DNA from: Gallionella capsiferriformans ES-2
Lineage (GTDB): Bacteria > Pseudomonadota > Gammaproteobacteria > Burkholderiales > Gallionellaceae
Assembly: GCF_000145255.1 (NCBI RefSeq)
Contig: NC_014394.1
Coordinates: forward strand, 682,001 to 746,000
DNA length: 64,000 nt
Reading direction: 5' to 3'
Shown here: positions 56,365 to 64,000 of the stretch, in pieces
Position numbering within the stretch: the stretch's first letter is position 1
Layout: every line of letters begins with the position of its first letter
Translations under genes and position numbers: made by a program
Notes under the pieces: model-generated
What the model was told of the DNA's origin: nothing
Seen by the model: only the letters and a program-made list of their open reading frames with translations
The model's database searches: none

Positions 56365-57207
56365 TTACTTGTGGCAAACTATGCAAGAGCCACCACCTTC
56401 ATCCACACCGTAAACATCATCTATGTCCTCGGGGAAATCTCGAACAGGCCGCAGCGGGTTGATTGGAGTCGCCGCACGGTTGCGTTGCTTGCGCTTCTCA
56501 AAATCTGCAATGATCTGCGCAACTCGTTCCGGTCGCTCGAGTTGGGTCAGAGACTCTCTTGCAGACCAGGTGAACGGCGAGCCGTGCTCCAAGGCATTCT
56601 TCTCGTAGGTCTTAGCGTCCTCGTAGGCTTCCGGATGCTGCTCGCGTAGGCGAACCCACTCGATTTTCTGCTGGAAGAAGCAGAAGGTGCAGCCGCTTCG
56701 AGAGCGCCAGTCGTAATACTTCGGGATCCCAACTCCGGAGGATTCCAGGATGTCCATCACGCCGCGCTTGTCGACGCCGGACTCGCGGAATGGCAGGCGC
56801 ACTTTGAGGTTCTTGTGCTTGGAGGTGTATCCCTCGCGGTAGTCCTCGTCGGCACGAATGGCTACATAGGAGACGACTGTGTCGCCGGCCGCGAGCATTG
56901 GACGCACCCACTGCTCGAACGGGGCAAGTTTCAACTGGCGGGTGCACCAGCGGGTCTGGGCGGAAGGCAGGAAGTGGTTGTATTCGCGTAGCCAGAAATC
57001 GAAGTCCCGCTGGGGATTGAGCCGCAGGATTGGTTTTCCGAGGAAACCCTCCAGCCGTCCCAGGAACTCATAGACCTCAGGCAGCTCCTTGCCGGTGTCG
57101 GTGAAAAAATACTCCACCTCGACTTCTGGGTGATGGTGCCGGACGAACACGGCCAGAGCCGCGCTGTCCTTGCCGCCTGAAATTCCGAGGACGTGACGCT
57201 CAGCCAT
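56365..57207 (-). CDS. sspD: SspD/DndC-like PP-loop ATP pyrophosphatase
   Basis: PAPS-reductase-family protein of 280 residues. The PP-loop SGGKDS is at residues 10-15, followed by EVEYFFTDTGKELPEVYEFL. Cysteines occur at 88 (WCTRQLK), 173 and 176 (GCTFCFF) and 275 and 278 (SCIVCHK), enough for an Fe-S cluster as found in DndC. In phosphorothioation systems this enzyme activates the DNA backbone so that sulfur can replace a non-bridging oxygen. It overlaps the end of sspC by eight bases. A metabolic PAPS reductase is unlikely, given the neighbouring DUF4007 and ATPase genes. Confidence 0.82.
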   Translation of the reverse strand: MAERHVLGISGGKDSAALAVFVRHHHPEVEVEYFFTDTGKELPEVYEFLGRLEGFLGKPILRLNPQRDFDFWLREYNHFLPSAQTRWCTRQLKLAPFEQWVRPMLAAGDTVVSYVAIRADEDYREGYTSKHKNLKVRLPFRESGVDKRGVMDILESSGVGIPKYYDWRSRSGCTFCFFQQKIEWVRLREQHPEAYEDAKTYEKNALEHGSPFTWSARESLTQLERPERVAQIIADFEKRKQRNRAATPINPLRPVRDFPEDIDDVYGVDEGGGSCIVCHK

Positions 57208-60200
57208 GCTCGATCTCCGCGGAGTCGTCTGTTGTCAACTTCAAGCCCGTGCGGGCGAGGGCGGCTAGCAGTACGTCAATATCCAAGCCCTTTGATTGAA
57301 GACTGCTGGCCAGTTCCTCGGCCAAGTTGTCGACCGTCGCACGGTGGCGTTCAGACAGATCGAATTGGCGCGAGATCATCCTCGCCGAGGATCCCGCTCC
57401 AATTACTACGGCGAACGCATCGGTCATGGGCTTTCTGCCTCGCACGGACACCAAAGCCTCCGACTGCCGGAAACGCAAGGCGAGCCTCGCAATTTCAAGC
57501 AGGGCCTGATCGAAATCCCGATCCGTCCAATCGCGCGCAGGCTTGTTGACTGTCAAGCCAACGATCCTTTCGATGCTCGCAAGGCTGCCGTTGTGTTTCG
57601 CGAGATGGCCTGCAAAAGCGTTTTGGCGTAACTCGCCATCCAAATCTTTGAGCAGCTCCGCTCGTGCGCGCAGTCGCTCTAGGGAGTTTTTGGGCGCATC
57701 GAGCTCTTCGAGCATGCTTGATTCGATTTTGCGCAGCATTGCCTCGTAGGCTCCCGCCAGCTCGGTGATTGGGACTCGCAACGCATCGACGTAATCGGCC
57801 CCATTGGCTGCGCCGAACACAGCCGCCAGATCCATGAACAGAACCCTGTGCGGGTCGCTGGCCTTGGCGAGAATGTCGCGTACCGCACGGGCCTCTGTCG
57901 TCAGGGTCGAAGTTCGCTGAGTCCAAGGGGGAAGGCGGAAAACCAAGGCGACCAAGCCTTTTGCTGCCTCCAAGGGATCGCTTGCCGGCGCTGTCGCGCC
58001 GATTGAGGCCAGAAGCTTGGATATCCCGGATAGGATTCGCGTCTTCTCGTCGTCGACGATCAGCCAGCGAAACGAAAAACGTCTCTCGTCCTGCAAATAC
58101 TCGTCGAGGTCCGCGTCGTTCAAGCTCGGAACAAACATGCCGTCCTTGTAGGCTGCGAGGTTACCTTTGTGCGCCAGGAGAAAGGCTGTCATTAGGATCG
58201 GTCTAACGCCGGAGCGAATACCAAAAGGCTCGTTGGACCACAAGCGGTCAATTTCGGCTGCCTCCACTCGCTTGGATGCATCGGAGAATAGCTTGCGGGT
58301 TTCATTCCAAACACTGATGAGTGTTGCTCCGTGCAGTTCGTCCGGGGGCTGCAAGCGCCAGATGTCCGAATTCCCGTCTTTGCGATGTAGTCCCGTTCCT
58401 TTCAAGAGGGACTCATAGAGTCCGCGCTCGGCCGGGAAGCCTTCGAATCCGAGGTTCTCCAAGTGCTCGTTTTGCAACATCGCATGAATTAAGTTGCGCC
58501 GGGCTTTGACACTCGCGCTCGACGGAGCATCGCGATTGATCAGTTCGCTCCAAAGTCGAGGAGAGTCCCGGTAAAGCTCGTCTGCCAGATCCGAGGCGCA
58601 ACGGGCGATCGGAGTTCCGGTCGGGCAGGTTCGTCCTGCCAAGGTCCAAGTTGCTTGCGCCACTGCGGCCCGAAGCTGCTCCTCGAGCTCCGAACGTGTG
58701 GCAGAAATCCGGGCAGTAACTTCGCGTTTTCCGATTTGATCGCCTTCCAGTTCCGGGCGGCCTTGCACGGACTGCAGGCAAACCAACTCCAAGCCTAGTT
58801 CTTCGATCCGCGCGTAGTTTGGCGGGATCCCAATGGCTACCGGCCACGGGCGGCTTCGGGCAATCTTTCCGCATTCCTTCAGTGCAGACTCCATGCGGAT
58901 TTCCTTTGATGGTAGCGCCAGCAGGAAAAGGCCAAACTCTCCCTTCTTGGGGGAAAATTTGGAGGAGAGCCCCTCCGCGTCTTCAAGCCTGCACAGGGCG
59001 ACATCCATCCAACGAAGCGTTCCCGTCTTGTGGTAGTGCCGCTTGGCGATCGCAGGGTAGAGGTTGGCGATGCAGGTCAGAACCGAGAAGTCGATGCCGG
59101 GAAGGGTTGATTGCGCTTGGGCAAGGGCTTTTTCGATGTCAAAGTCGCTGCCTTCGAAGACCGACCAAGCGCCAATATGCTTTTTGTAGATCGCGACGCG
59201 CCACTTTGAAAGCTGCTCCAATGCGGAGTCGACCTCTTGGGCGAGTTTTCGGTGGAATAGCGAGCGCAGCACCTCTGCTTCGGCGGCCAAACCAGAGGTG
59301 CTGCGAAGCAGATCAATGACTGCGATGCTCTTGATCAAGGCGGAGTGAAGGTGGCTATGGTGGGCCTCCGTCCGCTCAACTGCATCAGCTGCCTGAGCCC
59401 AGCGATGGCCATCGGGGGAGGAAAGGATCGCCGGTTCAAGATTAACCCGGAGGTAATCCCAGTAGTGGTCAGGGCGATACCGGCATTCGTCAGACTGTTC
59501 CTGCTCTTTCAGGAATGAGCGGAAACCGTGCGGTTCAATCGACCCCAGAAATCCGAAGGTGCTGCGCTCATTTTGGCCAAACTGTCGTCGAGACACCGGG
59601 CCAAGGAGGGCTGCCATGGTGGGGTGTAATGGCCAGCATGCGTCCAGGCTGTCGGCAAAGCTGTCGATGCCAATGGCCGGCCGCCGTGCCGCCATCGAGA
59701 GAGCGACCGATCTGGCGTCAACGCGGTTGGATTTCGGACGGGCATTAGTTTCCACAGCGCGGCCAATCAGCTCTACAACCTCATCGCTTGCCGCGACCAA
59801 CGGAATGTCCGCGTAGCGGCCTTGGATCTTCGCCCAGTCGTCGCGGGACTCACTGCCAAGACGCGAGGCATACTGCCGGAAGGATTGGTGCAGAACGCCG
59901 ACCACGACGATCTTCCCATGGGCACGGGCAGCAGATTCCGCGAGATTCTGAAAGAAATAGACGTCGTCACCGAGGCCTAGGGCAGCGGCTTCGAGAAATT
60001 TTCCCATTTCGTCGATGACGAGGAGGACTCCGTCGTGTCGGTCGTCCGAGGCCGCAGTGCACAGTTCAAGAATGACCTCGGTAGCGGAGTCAGGAGCGGC
60101 TGTTGAGCCTAGTGCGTGATGTAGAGTCTTTGAGATTTGGTCAGAGACAGATCCCCGCTTGCCGACGACCGGAAGGACGAGCCAGCCTTTGTTCACGGGG

Positions 60201-60529
60201 AAGGCTTCGTCGAAGTTCGGGTGGGAGTTCAGGCGCAACACTTCGCGAGCCTTGTCGCGCAGACTTTCATCTGAGCCAAGAGCTGACGCCAGAGCTACAG
60301 CCAGTGAAGATTTGCCGCCCCCAAATGGCCCTGTCAAAGTAAATGCTCGCTGATTGCTTCCGGAAATTTGCTTGGACATGGTGTCCAATACATCGGCGGC
60401 CGTCTTATGGCACACATAGCCGTCGAGGGCGTCCATGCGCCCAAAGTCGACGTCCAAGCGGATGGATCGTTGGTATTGGCTTCGAATACGTACGATTTCG
60501 GATAGCAAGATGGTGTCAGCTTTGCTCAT
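57200..60529 (-). CDS. sspC: SspC-like P-loop ATPase
   Basis: A 1109-residue protein with an N-terminal AAA/ABC-like NTPase: Walker A GPFGGGKSS at residues 67-75 and Walker B VLLVIDEMG at 168-176, then VVVGVLHQSFRQYASRLG. The long remainder is helical with no recognised catalytic motif. The gene order DUF4007-ATPase-PP-loop protein is that of sspB-sspC-sspD, where SspC is required for phosphorothioation. It overlaps sspB by four bases (ATGA) and sspD by eight. Also reminiscent of large BREX-type ATPases, but the partners favour Ssp. Confidence 0.8.
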   Translation of the reverse strand: MSKADTILLSEIVRIRSQYQRSIRLDVDFGRMDALDGYVCHKTAADVLDTMSKQISGSNQRAFTLTGPFGGGKSSLAVALASALGSDESLRDKAREVLRLNSHPNFDEAFPVNKGWLVLPVVGKRGSVSDQISKTLHHALGSTAAPDSATEVILELCTAASDDRHDGVLLVIDEMGKFLEAAALGLGDDVYFFQNLAESAARAHGKIVVVGVLHQSFRQYASRLGSESRDDWAKIQGRYADIPLVAASDEVVELIGRAVETNARPKSNRVDARSVALSMAARRPAIGIDSFADSLDACWPLHPTMAALLGPVSRRQFGQNERSTFGFLGSIEPHGFRSFLKEQEQSDECRYRPDHYWDYLRVNLEPAILSSPDGHRWAQAADAVERTEAHHSHLHSALIKSIAVIDLLRSTSGLAAEAEVLRSLFHRKLAQEVDSALEQLSKWRVAIYKKHIGAWSVFEGSDFDIEKALAQAQSTLPGIDFSVLTCIANLYPAIAKRHYHKTGTLRWMDVALCRLEDAEGLSSKFSPKKGEFGLFLLALPSKEIRMESALKECGKIARSRPWPVAIGIPPNYARIEELGLELVCLQSVQGRPELEGDQIGKREVTARISATRSELEEQLRAAVAQATWTLAGRTCPTGTPIARCASDLADELYRDSPRLWSELINRDAPSSASVKARRNLIHAMLQNEHLENLGFEGFPAERGLYESLLKGTGLHRKDGNSDIWRLQPPDELHGATLISVWNETRKLFSDASKRVEAAEIDRLWSNEPFGIRSGVRPILMTAFLLAHKGNLAAYKDGMFVPSLNDADLDEYLQDERRFSFRWLIVDDEKTRILSGISKLLASIGATAPASDPLEAAKGLVALVFRLPPWTQRTSTLTTEARAVRDILAKASDPHRVLFMDLAAVFGAANGADYVDALRVPITELAGAYEAMLRKIESSMLEELDAPKNSLERLRARAELLKDLDGELRQNAFAGHLAKHNGSLASIERIVGLTVNKPARDWTDRDFDQALLEIARLALRFRQSEALVSVRGRKPMTDAFAVVIGAGSSARMISRQFDLSERHRATVDNLAEELASSLQSKGLDIDVLLAALARTGLKLTTDDSAEIEHG

Positions 60530-61449
60530 GTGTAGGCCTTCTCCAACATCCAGCTGCGAAACGCTGAGCCATTCCAGCTCTTTCTAAGCACCTGCCGAAG
60601 GCCTGAGGTGTCCGTCCAAGAAAAGACGCCTCCGGTGAAGTCTTCCAGCGAGAACAGACGCTCCGCGACCGACTCTTCGTCGAGTTTGAAGACGCGCCCG
60701 GGCGATCCTTCACCGTAAACGATGGACTCGAATGCCATTGAATTTGCGGTGGAGTCAAGAGCCTCCCAATAGTCAATCAGTGCGTAGATGAACATGCCGT
60801 CGCTGAGCGTGGGCTTTGGGCCGCGCCGAAAAGAAAACGTTCCTTTGATGTCTTCCGAAATCAAGCCCAACTCGCCGAGCATGGGTTCCGCAAAATCTTC
60901 CGGGGAGCCCGCGCCGGATCTAGGGGCGTAGCTGCGGATGCAGGTATCGATGTCGCGGGTTAGTGTTGAGGCTGATATGCCTCGCTTGCTGTTGAGTTTT
61001 GCCGCAAAGTCGGTCAAGGGCTTTTCAAGATCTGTCTTTGTGAAATTCGGTGCCGTGACCTTGTTGAACAGCCAAAACCATGTCGTCGAACGATTCCCTA
61101 ATCCGGCGAGCTGCCAATGGACGAACCAAGCCGTGGATGGGTTCTCTGAGTAGGGGTCGAAGCCATCATTCGAAAAAATCTTCTGCGCGGTAGGGGACAG
61201 TTCGTAATCGTCGCCTCGACCTTCGCTGATCAGGTTGGTGGCGAGAGCCCAATGACGCATTGATGCGACCATGTTTTTACCAACACCGAACCGGGCGATT
61301 GATTCGTCGTCGGTAAAGGTCGATTTTTTTATGTGCCCATCTTCGGTTTTTTGATCAAAGACTTTTTTGAGCCACATTTGTCTCAATGTGAAAGTCTCGT
61401 GACCGGAGAAGTGTGGGACGTAATTTGGAGAAATAGCAGAAATTATCAT
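60526..61449 (-). CDS. sspB: SspB-like DUF4007 protein
   Basis: A 307-residue protein opening with the DUF4007 signature HFSGHETFTLRQMWLKK (from residue 13), followed by GVGKNMVASMRHWALATNLI and WFVHWQLAG, all typical of the family. DUF4007 is the SspB protein of single-strand phosphorothioation systems, where it is reported as a nickase. It is the first gene of the leftward sspBCD operon. The ATG lies only seven bases after a consensus -10, with no ribosome binding site, so translation is probably leaderless; the signature near residue 13 rules out a much later start. Confidence 0.85.
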   Translation of the reverse strand: MIISAISPNYVPHFSGHETFTLRQMWLKKVFDQKTEDGHIKKSTFTDDESIARFGVGKNMVASMRHWALATNLISEGRGDDYELSPTAQKIFSNDGFDPYSENPSTAWFVHWQLAGLGNRSTTWFWLFNKVTAPNFTKTDLEKPLTDFAAKLNSKRGISASTLTRDIDTCIRSYAPRSGAGSPEDFAEPMLGELGLISEDIKGTFSFRRGPKPTLSDGMFIYALIDYWEALDSTANSMAFESIVYGEGSPGRVFKLDEESVAERLFSLEDFTGGVFSWTDTSGLRQVLRKSWNGSAFRSWMLEKAYT

Positions 61450-61456
61450 GGGGAAA

Positions 61457-61465
61457 ATTATAGCA
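61457..61465 (-). promoter_or_regulatory. Extended -10 promoter of sspBCD
   Basis: On the minus strand the sequence reads TGCTATAAT, a perfect extended -10. No good -35 lies at 16-18 bp. Transcription would start at or within a base or two of the sspB ATG (61449). The T of the TG element is the last base of the adjacent palindromic operator. Confidence 0.7.
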
Positions 61466-61483
61466 CTGGATGAGTTATCCAGT
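61465..61483. promoter_or_regulatory. Palindromic operator, promoter-proximal copy
   Basis: ACTGGATGAGTTATCCAGT: 9-bp arms with one mismatch about a central base. It abuts and overlaps the extended -10 of sspB, so a bound dimer would block RNA polymerase. Confidence 0.75.
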
Positions 61484-61497
61484 TAGTCAATTCATTG

Positions 61498-61516
61498 ACT
61501 GGATAAGTTATCCAGT
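61498..61516. promoter_or_regulatory. Palindromic operator, distal copy
   Basis: ACTGGATAAGTTATCCAGT: perfect 9-bp arms. It differs from the proximal copy at one base and lies 33 bp from it centre to centre, about three helical turns, which suits cooperative binding on one DNA face. No candidate regulator gene is adjacent. Confidence 0.75.
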
Positions 61517-62365
61517 CGAAAAATGCGATAAGTCTGAAGTTGATTGACGAGACCTGTTAATGCGCAAAGTGGGGCGTTCGGTTTCGCACGTGCCGTTGAT
61601 GAGTCTGAGAATTTGAAATTTAATTTAAATTAAGATCATTAATTAGGCTGATAATTGGGAATATTTTTCAATATTGTGTTTGATATATGCGGAACAGTAG
61701 CTGCTTGGGGACTGATATGCACGGTTTTAAAATTGTTTGCAATGTATGTTTTGGTTAGATACAGATTACATGTAAAAGCAGATACGGTCATTGAGGGTAA
61801 TCTGAGATGCGGTGAGGTACCCTGCGGACTCGATAGTTGTGTAGCATCTTTTTGTTAGCAAAAATACTTTAAATTACTTATAAAACATTAGGTTAGTTGT
61901 TTCTTGTTGAGTAAAAATTTATTTGATAATTAATTTTTTAGTGATTTATTCTGCGGTCAACTGGAGTTGATATCTTCGCTCCCATAGATTCACTGGTCTA
62001 TCCAGTTGAAAACAGGGAGGCATGCTAATCATGCAAAAAAAAATTTTCAGGTTTCCTTTTCCGCTACAGACCTCACTCATTTTGCTGACTGCTAGTATTT
62101 GACTTGGCTTGACCGGCTGAATTTGGATCATCCCATTACGAAGGTGGAAACCGACGATCAGGCTAAGTTGATCCAGACTAAAGGGTTACGGCCAACTCAC
62201 GAAACTCGGTCGTGTATTCCGGCTTCGGTATTTTCATTATTTGCCTTTCCAAAAGTAACGTTAATTCTACGTCACCCTTGGAAGACTATTTTTCGGGTGA
62301 ACCTCACCTTCCATATTAAAGGAAAGAAATTGTCATCTTTTTACACGAGAATTACAGTCGTAGTG
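61517..62365. other. AT-rich non-coding region right of sspB
   Basis: About 850 bp with no convincing gene. A related smaller palindrome, ACTGGTCTATCCAGT (61992-62006), shares the operator half-site ATCCAGT. A loose relative of the 80-bp repeats may lie at about 62145-62215. Short hydrophobic frames here lack translation signals. Confidence 0.5.
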
Positions 62366-62650
62366 TTAATAACCCGTTTTTTTGAAGAACACTAAATTGA
62401 GGGCGTGCATCCGATGGTGAAAGTCGGCCGTTGTGATATGCCCAAGTTGAAGCAGGGACAGCAGGATGCCGAAGGCAGTGTTCTGATAGCCAGAAAGCAT
62501 GGCTGTTTCATCCTTCTTGTCACTAAATTCAAACTGGTCATCGTAACCATTAATGGCTTCCACAAGGTCGTCAAAATCTTCAAGCAGATGCTCGATCCGT
62601 TTGTCGTCGTACTTGAACTTCCTCATCAACTTATTGATTGAATTACTCAT
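62366..62650 (-). CDS. Hypothetical protein, 94 residues
   Basis: Small charged protein (MSNSINKLMRKFKYDDKRIE start). The first half is acidic and helical (HLLEDFDDLVEAINGYDDQFEF); the second has a hydrophobic stretch (AFGILLSLLQLGHIT) and ends in KKTGY. A good AGGAG ribosome binding site stands about eight bases before the ATG on the minus strand, which is why I accept it as real. I do not recognise the family. It lies upstream of the small ORF and the topoisomerase gene in the same orientation, in what looks like ICE backbone. Confidence 0.65.
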   Translation of the reverse strand: MSNSINKLMRKFKYDDKRIEHLLEDFDDLVEAINGYDDQFEFSDKKDETAMLSGYQNTAFGILLSLLQLGHITTADFHHRMHALNLVFFKKTGY

Positions 62651-62696
62651 AATTTAATTCTCCTGATTTTATAAATTTAATACTGAAATATTTGTT

Positions 62697-62712
62697 TGCG
62701 GTTTTAACCGCA
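62697..62712. repeat. 7-bp stem-loop upstream of the small-protein gene
   Basis: TGCGGTT and AACCGCA separated by TT. It could stop transcription entering from the right or serve as an operator; an 8-bp direct repeat GATCTGAT follows at 62719-62726 and 62731-62738. Confidence 0.4.
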
Positions 62713-62764
62713 GCATTCGATCTGATTGCCGATCTGATAGGGGGAGGGCATCCAAAATGGCCTG

Positions 62765-62863
62765 CTATGAACCCCAGTTATCTCGCCGGGACGAGCAACG
62801 CGGTATTAAATCCGCCGTGCCAGGCAGCATGCACATGCCGGAAAGATGAATAGTTTCCAACAT
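62765..62863 (-). CDS. Possible small protein, 32 residues
   Basis: Minus-strand frame starting MLETIHLSGMCMLPGTADLI and ending DNWGS. A clear GGGAGA ribosome binding site sits five to eight bases before the ATG, the best argument for translation. It lies between the topoisomerase gene and the 94-residue gene in the same direction. Composition is not distinctive; it could be a leader peptide. Confidence 0.35.
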   Translation of the reverse strand: MLETIHLSGMCMLPGTADLIPRCSSRRDNWGS

Positions 62864-62906
62864 GGCAGTCTCCCTGATTATTTGCACGTCTGGCGCGCTA
62901 CGCCTG

Positions 62907-64000
62907 TTATGCTGCCTCGTGAATCGTTTGTGTGAGCCACGTGGCTGTACGCATCAGGTGGGCTGATTCATCCGAATGTCCATCACGCATAGCTTTCAAT
63001 GCCTGCTGCAATTGAGCTTCCATTTCCTGTCCGGTTACCACTTCCGGCAGTCTGCTGATTAAGTTGCGACCGAGTGTTGTCGAACGGAGGGTGCGCGCCT
63101 GCGTGCATGGCACGCCTTCATGGTCTGTTTGCGGCGTGACATCGATGAGTTTTTCTTTGATGAGATTGGTAATAGCCGCGACCCGAGTGGATTCTGTACC
63201 GATCCCTTTTTCAGCCATCATCCGCAGCAGTGAAGACTCAGTAAAATACGTTGGCTTCCCGTAATTTTCGCGCGTCAGTCGAACCTTGACCGGAAACTCA
63301 TCGCCCGTTTTGTAGATGGCCAGTTTTTTCTGGTTGGCCAGAATGTTTTGATTTTTCAGCAGAGCACGATCGGGTGAATCAAATGAAATGGTCTTCCACT
63401 CTTCACGTGAAGAAAAATATTCTCCACCGATCTCAATCGTTTGTGTGCGGTCAATGGTGATCAACTGATTTCTTTGATACAACTCGTTCAAACGAATCAA
63501 CTCAAAGATGCGCGTGGCTTCCTCTGTCATGCCAGTGGGTAAATCATCCCTCATTGTGACGATAGCGTGATGTACGGCAAAGTCATCAGACGATGTGCCC
63601 GGCAGCTTTGTTGAGTTAGTACGGGGATAGCTGATTGCGCCGGACTCATAAAGCTTTTGAACCGCTTTGTAACCTTCATCCAGTGGGATCCCGATGTCTG
63701 CGGAGTCTGCGAGCAATGCAGTGAGTGTGTAGGGGAGAGGTCTGGGTGTCACTAGGGGGACTCCCATCTCATCGGTGTAGTTGCAACTTTTATCATTTCG
63801 ATAAATTCCGCATTGCGCTCCTGCGAGTTTTTTGAAATTCACGATATGGTCACACGGCTGATCAGCTTGTATTAATTCCAGCAGGGTGTCACCCAGCATC
63901 ACATAGGCCGTCTCATATCCGTCTTGTATAACATTTTCAGCTTGCTGGTCGTTGGTGACGATTTCATTAAGCAAGCGCGTTTTGACGCGACCGATGTTGG
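62907..64000 (-). CDS. Topoisomerase III / type IA topoisomerase, C-terminal part
   Basis: About 364 residues of a type IA DNA topoisomerase whose N-terminal Toprim domain lies beyond the right edge. The frame stays open to the window end, with IGRVKTRLLNEIV before the first internal Met, matching the conserved GRV block. The catalytic tyrosine is in AISYPRTNSTKL, and ESSLLRMMAEKGIGTESTRVAAITNL is the usual C-terminal signature. Plasmid- and ICE-encoded TopB-type enzymes are a hallmark of integrative conjugative element backbones, so the island extends further right. Confidence 0.88.
   Translation of the reverse strand, partial: NIGRVKTRLLNEIVTNDQQAENVIQDGYETAYVMLGDTLLELIQADQPCDHIVNFKKLAGAQCGIYRNDKSCNYTDEMGVPLVTPRPLPYTLTALLADSADIGIPLDEGYKAVQKLYESGAISYPRTNSTKLPGTSSDDFAVHHAIVTMRDDLPTGMTEEATRIFELIRLNELYQRNQLITIDRTQTIEIGGEYFSSREEWKTISFDSPDRALLKNQNILANQKKLAIYKTGDEFPVKVRLTRENYGKPTYFTESSLLRMMAEKGIGTESTRVAAITNLIKEKLIDVTPQTDHEGVPCTQARTLRSTTLGRNLISRLPEVVTGQEMEAQLQQALKAMRDGHSDESAHLMRTATWLTQTIHEAA

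Noticed and set aside
56365..57207. Metabolic PAPS or sulfate-assimilation reductase
   Set aside because: The PP-loop would fit, but the gene is locked in an operon with DUF4007 and a large ATPase, and its cysteine pattern suits SspD/DndC-type proteins.
61485..61490. TTGACT as -35 of the sspB promoter (minus strand)
   Set aside because: It is 22 bp from the -10, too far; the extended -10 explains promoter activity better.
61655..61858. 67-residue hydrophobic frame on the plus strand
   Set aside because: TTG start without a ribosome binding site, AT-rich surroundings and no family resemblance; likely chance.
62099..62395. 98-residue frame on the plus strand
   Set aside because: No ribosome binding site, low-quality composition, overlaps the better supported minus-strand gene and a possible repeat relic.

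Overview
The window looks like a chromosome segment of a betaproteobacterium. Family-level placement near the iron- or ammonia-oxidising Gallionellaceae/Nitrosomonadales is an inference from gene order and protein style, not something measured. It has a housekeeping half (1-32.9 kb) and a horizontally acquired half that starts right after a tRNA-Asn gene (about 32.9-64 kb).

Housekeeping half. A partial suhB lies opposite trmJ, which starts a run of trmJ, cysE, iscR, iscS, iscU, iscA, hscB, hscA, fdx and iscX. This is the complete ISC iron-sulfur assembly system, coupled to the cysteine-supply enzyme CysE. dsbB, a small lipoprotein gene and uvrB follow. A complete IS4-family element with a perfect 9-bp target duplication sits 3 bp beyond the stop codon of hppA, which encodes a membrane pyrophosphatase with the K+-independent signature. 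A leftward envelope operon follows: exbB, exbD, lpxK, a Trm112-like gene, kdsB, adk and a GlcG/HbpS-like gene. Rightward come xseA, an orphan GspE/PilB-type ATPase gene, and a cluster for 4-amino-4-deoxy-L-arabinose (L-Ara4N) modification of lipid A: a methyltransferase, arnT, an arnE/F-type flippase subunit, arnB, an RlmN-like radical-SAM gene, arnC, arnA split into two genes, and arnD. An HDOD gene and tRNA-Asn close this half.

Acquired half. After the tRNA and its terminator the DNA becomes AT-rich. It carries a small helix-turn-helix gene, a tyrosine recombinase and a possible phage Ash-family ORF. Then come two large defence modules. Module A (36.2-42.6 kb) has a 1654-residue protein joining a NERD nuclease-like domain, two divergent protein-kinase-like domains and an SF1 helicase, plus an unrecognised winged-helix partner. 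It is bracketed by 80-bp imperfect direct repeats. Module B (43.1-61.4 kb) reads as a DNA-phosphorothioation defence locus. A rightward six-gene operon encodes SspF/DndF-, SspG/DndG- and SspH/DndH-like proteins, a degenerate DndI-like helicase, a GHKL (MORC/MutL/Hsp90-type) ATPase and a Cap4/DUF4297-like nuclease. A leftward operon encodes SspB (DUF4007), SspC (ATPase) and SspD (PP-loop sulfurtransferase). The two converge with a 1-bp gap. No SspA desulfurase is present, so the housekeeping IscS could supply sulfur.

The sspB promoter is an extended -10 placed so that the mRNA would be leaderless, with two near-identical palindromes overlapping and upstream of it. A topoisomerase III gene, typical of integrative conjugative elements, runs off the right edge, so the island continues beyond the window.
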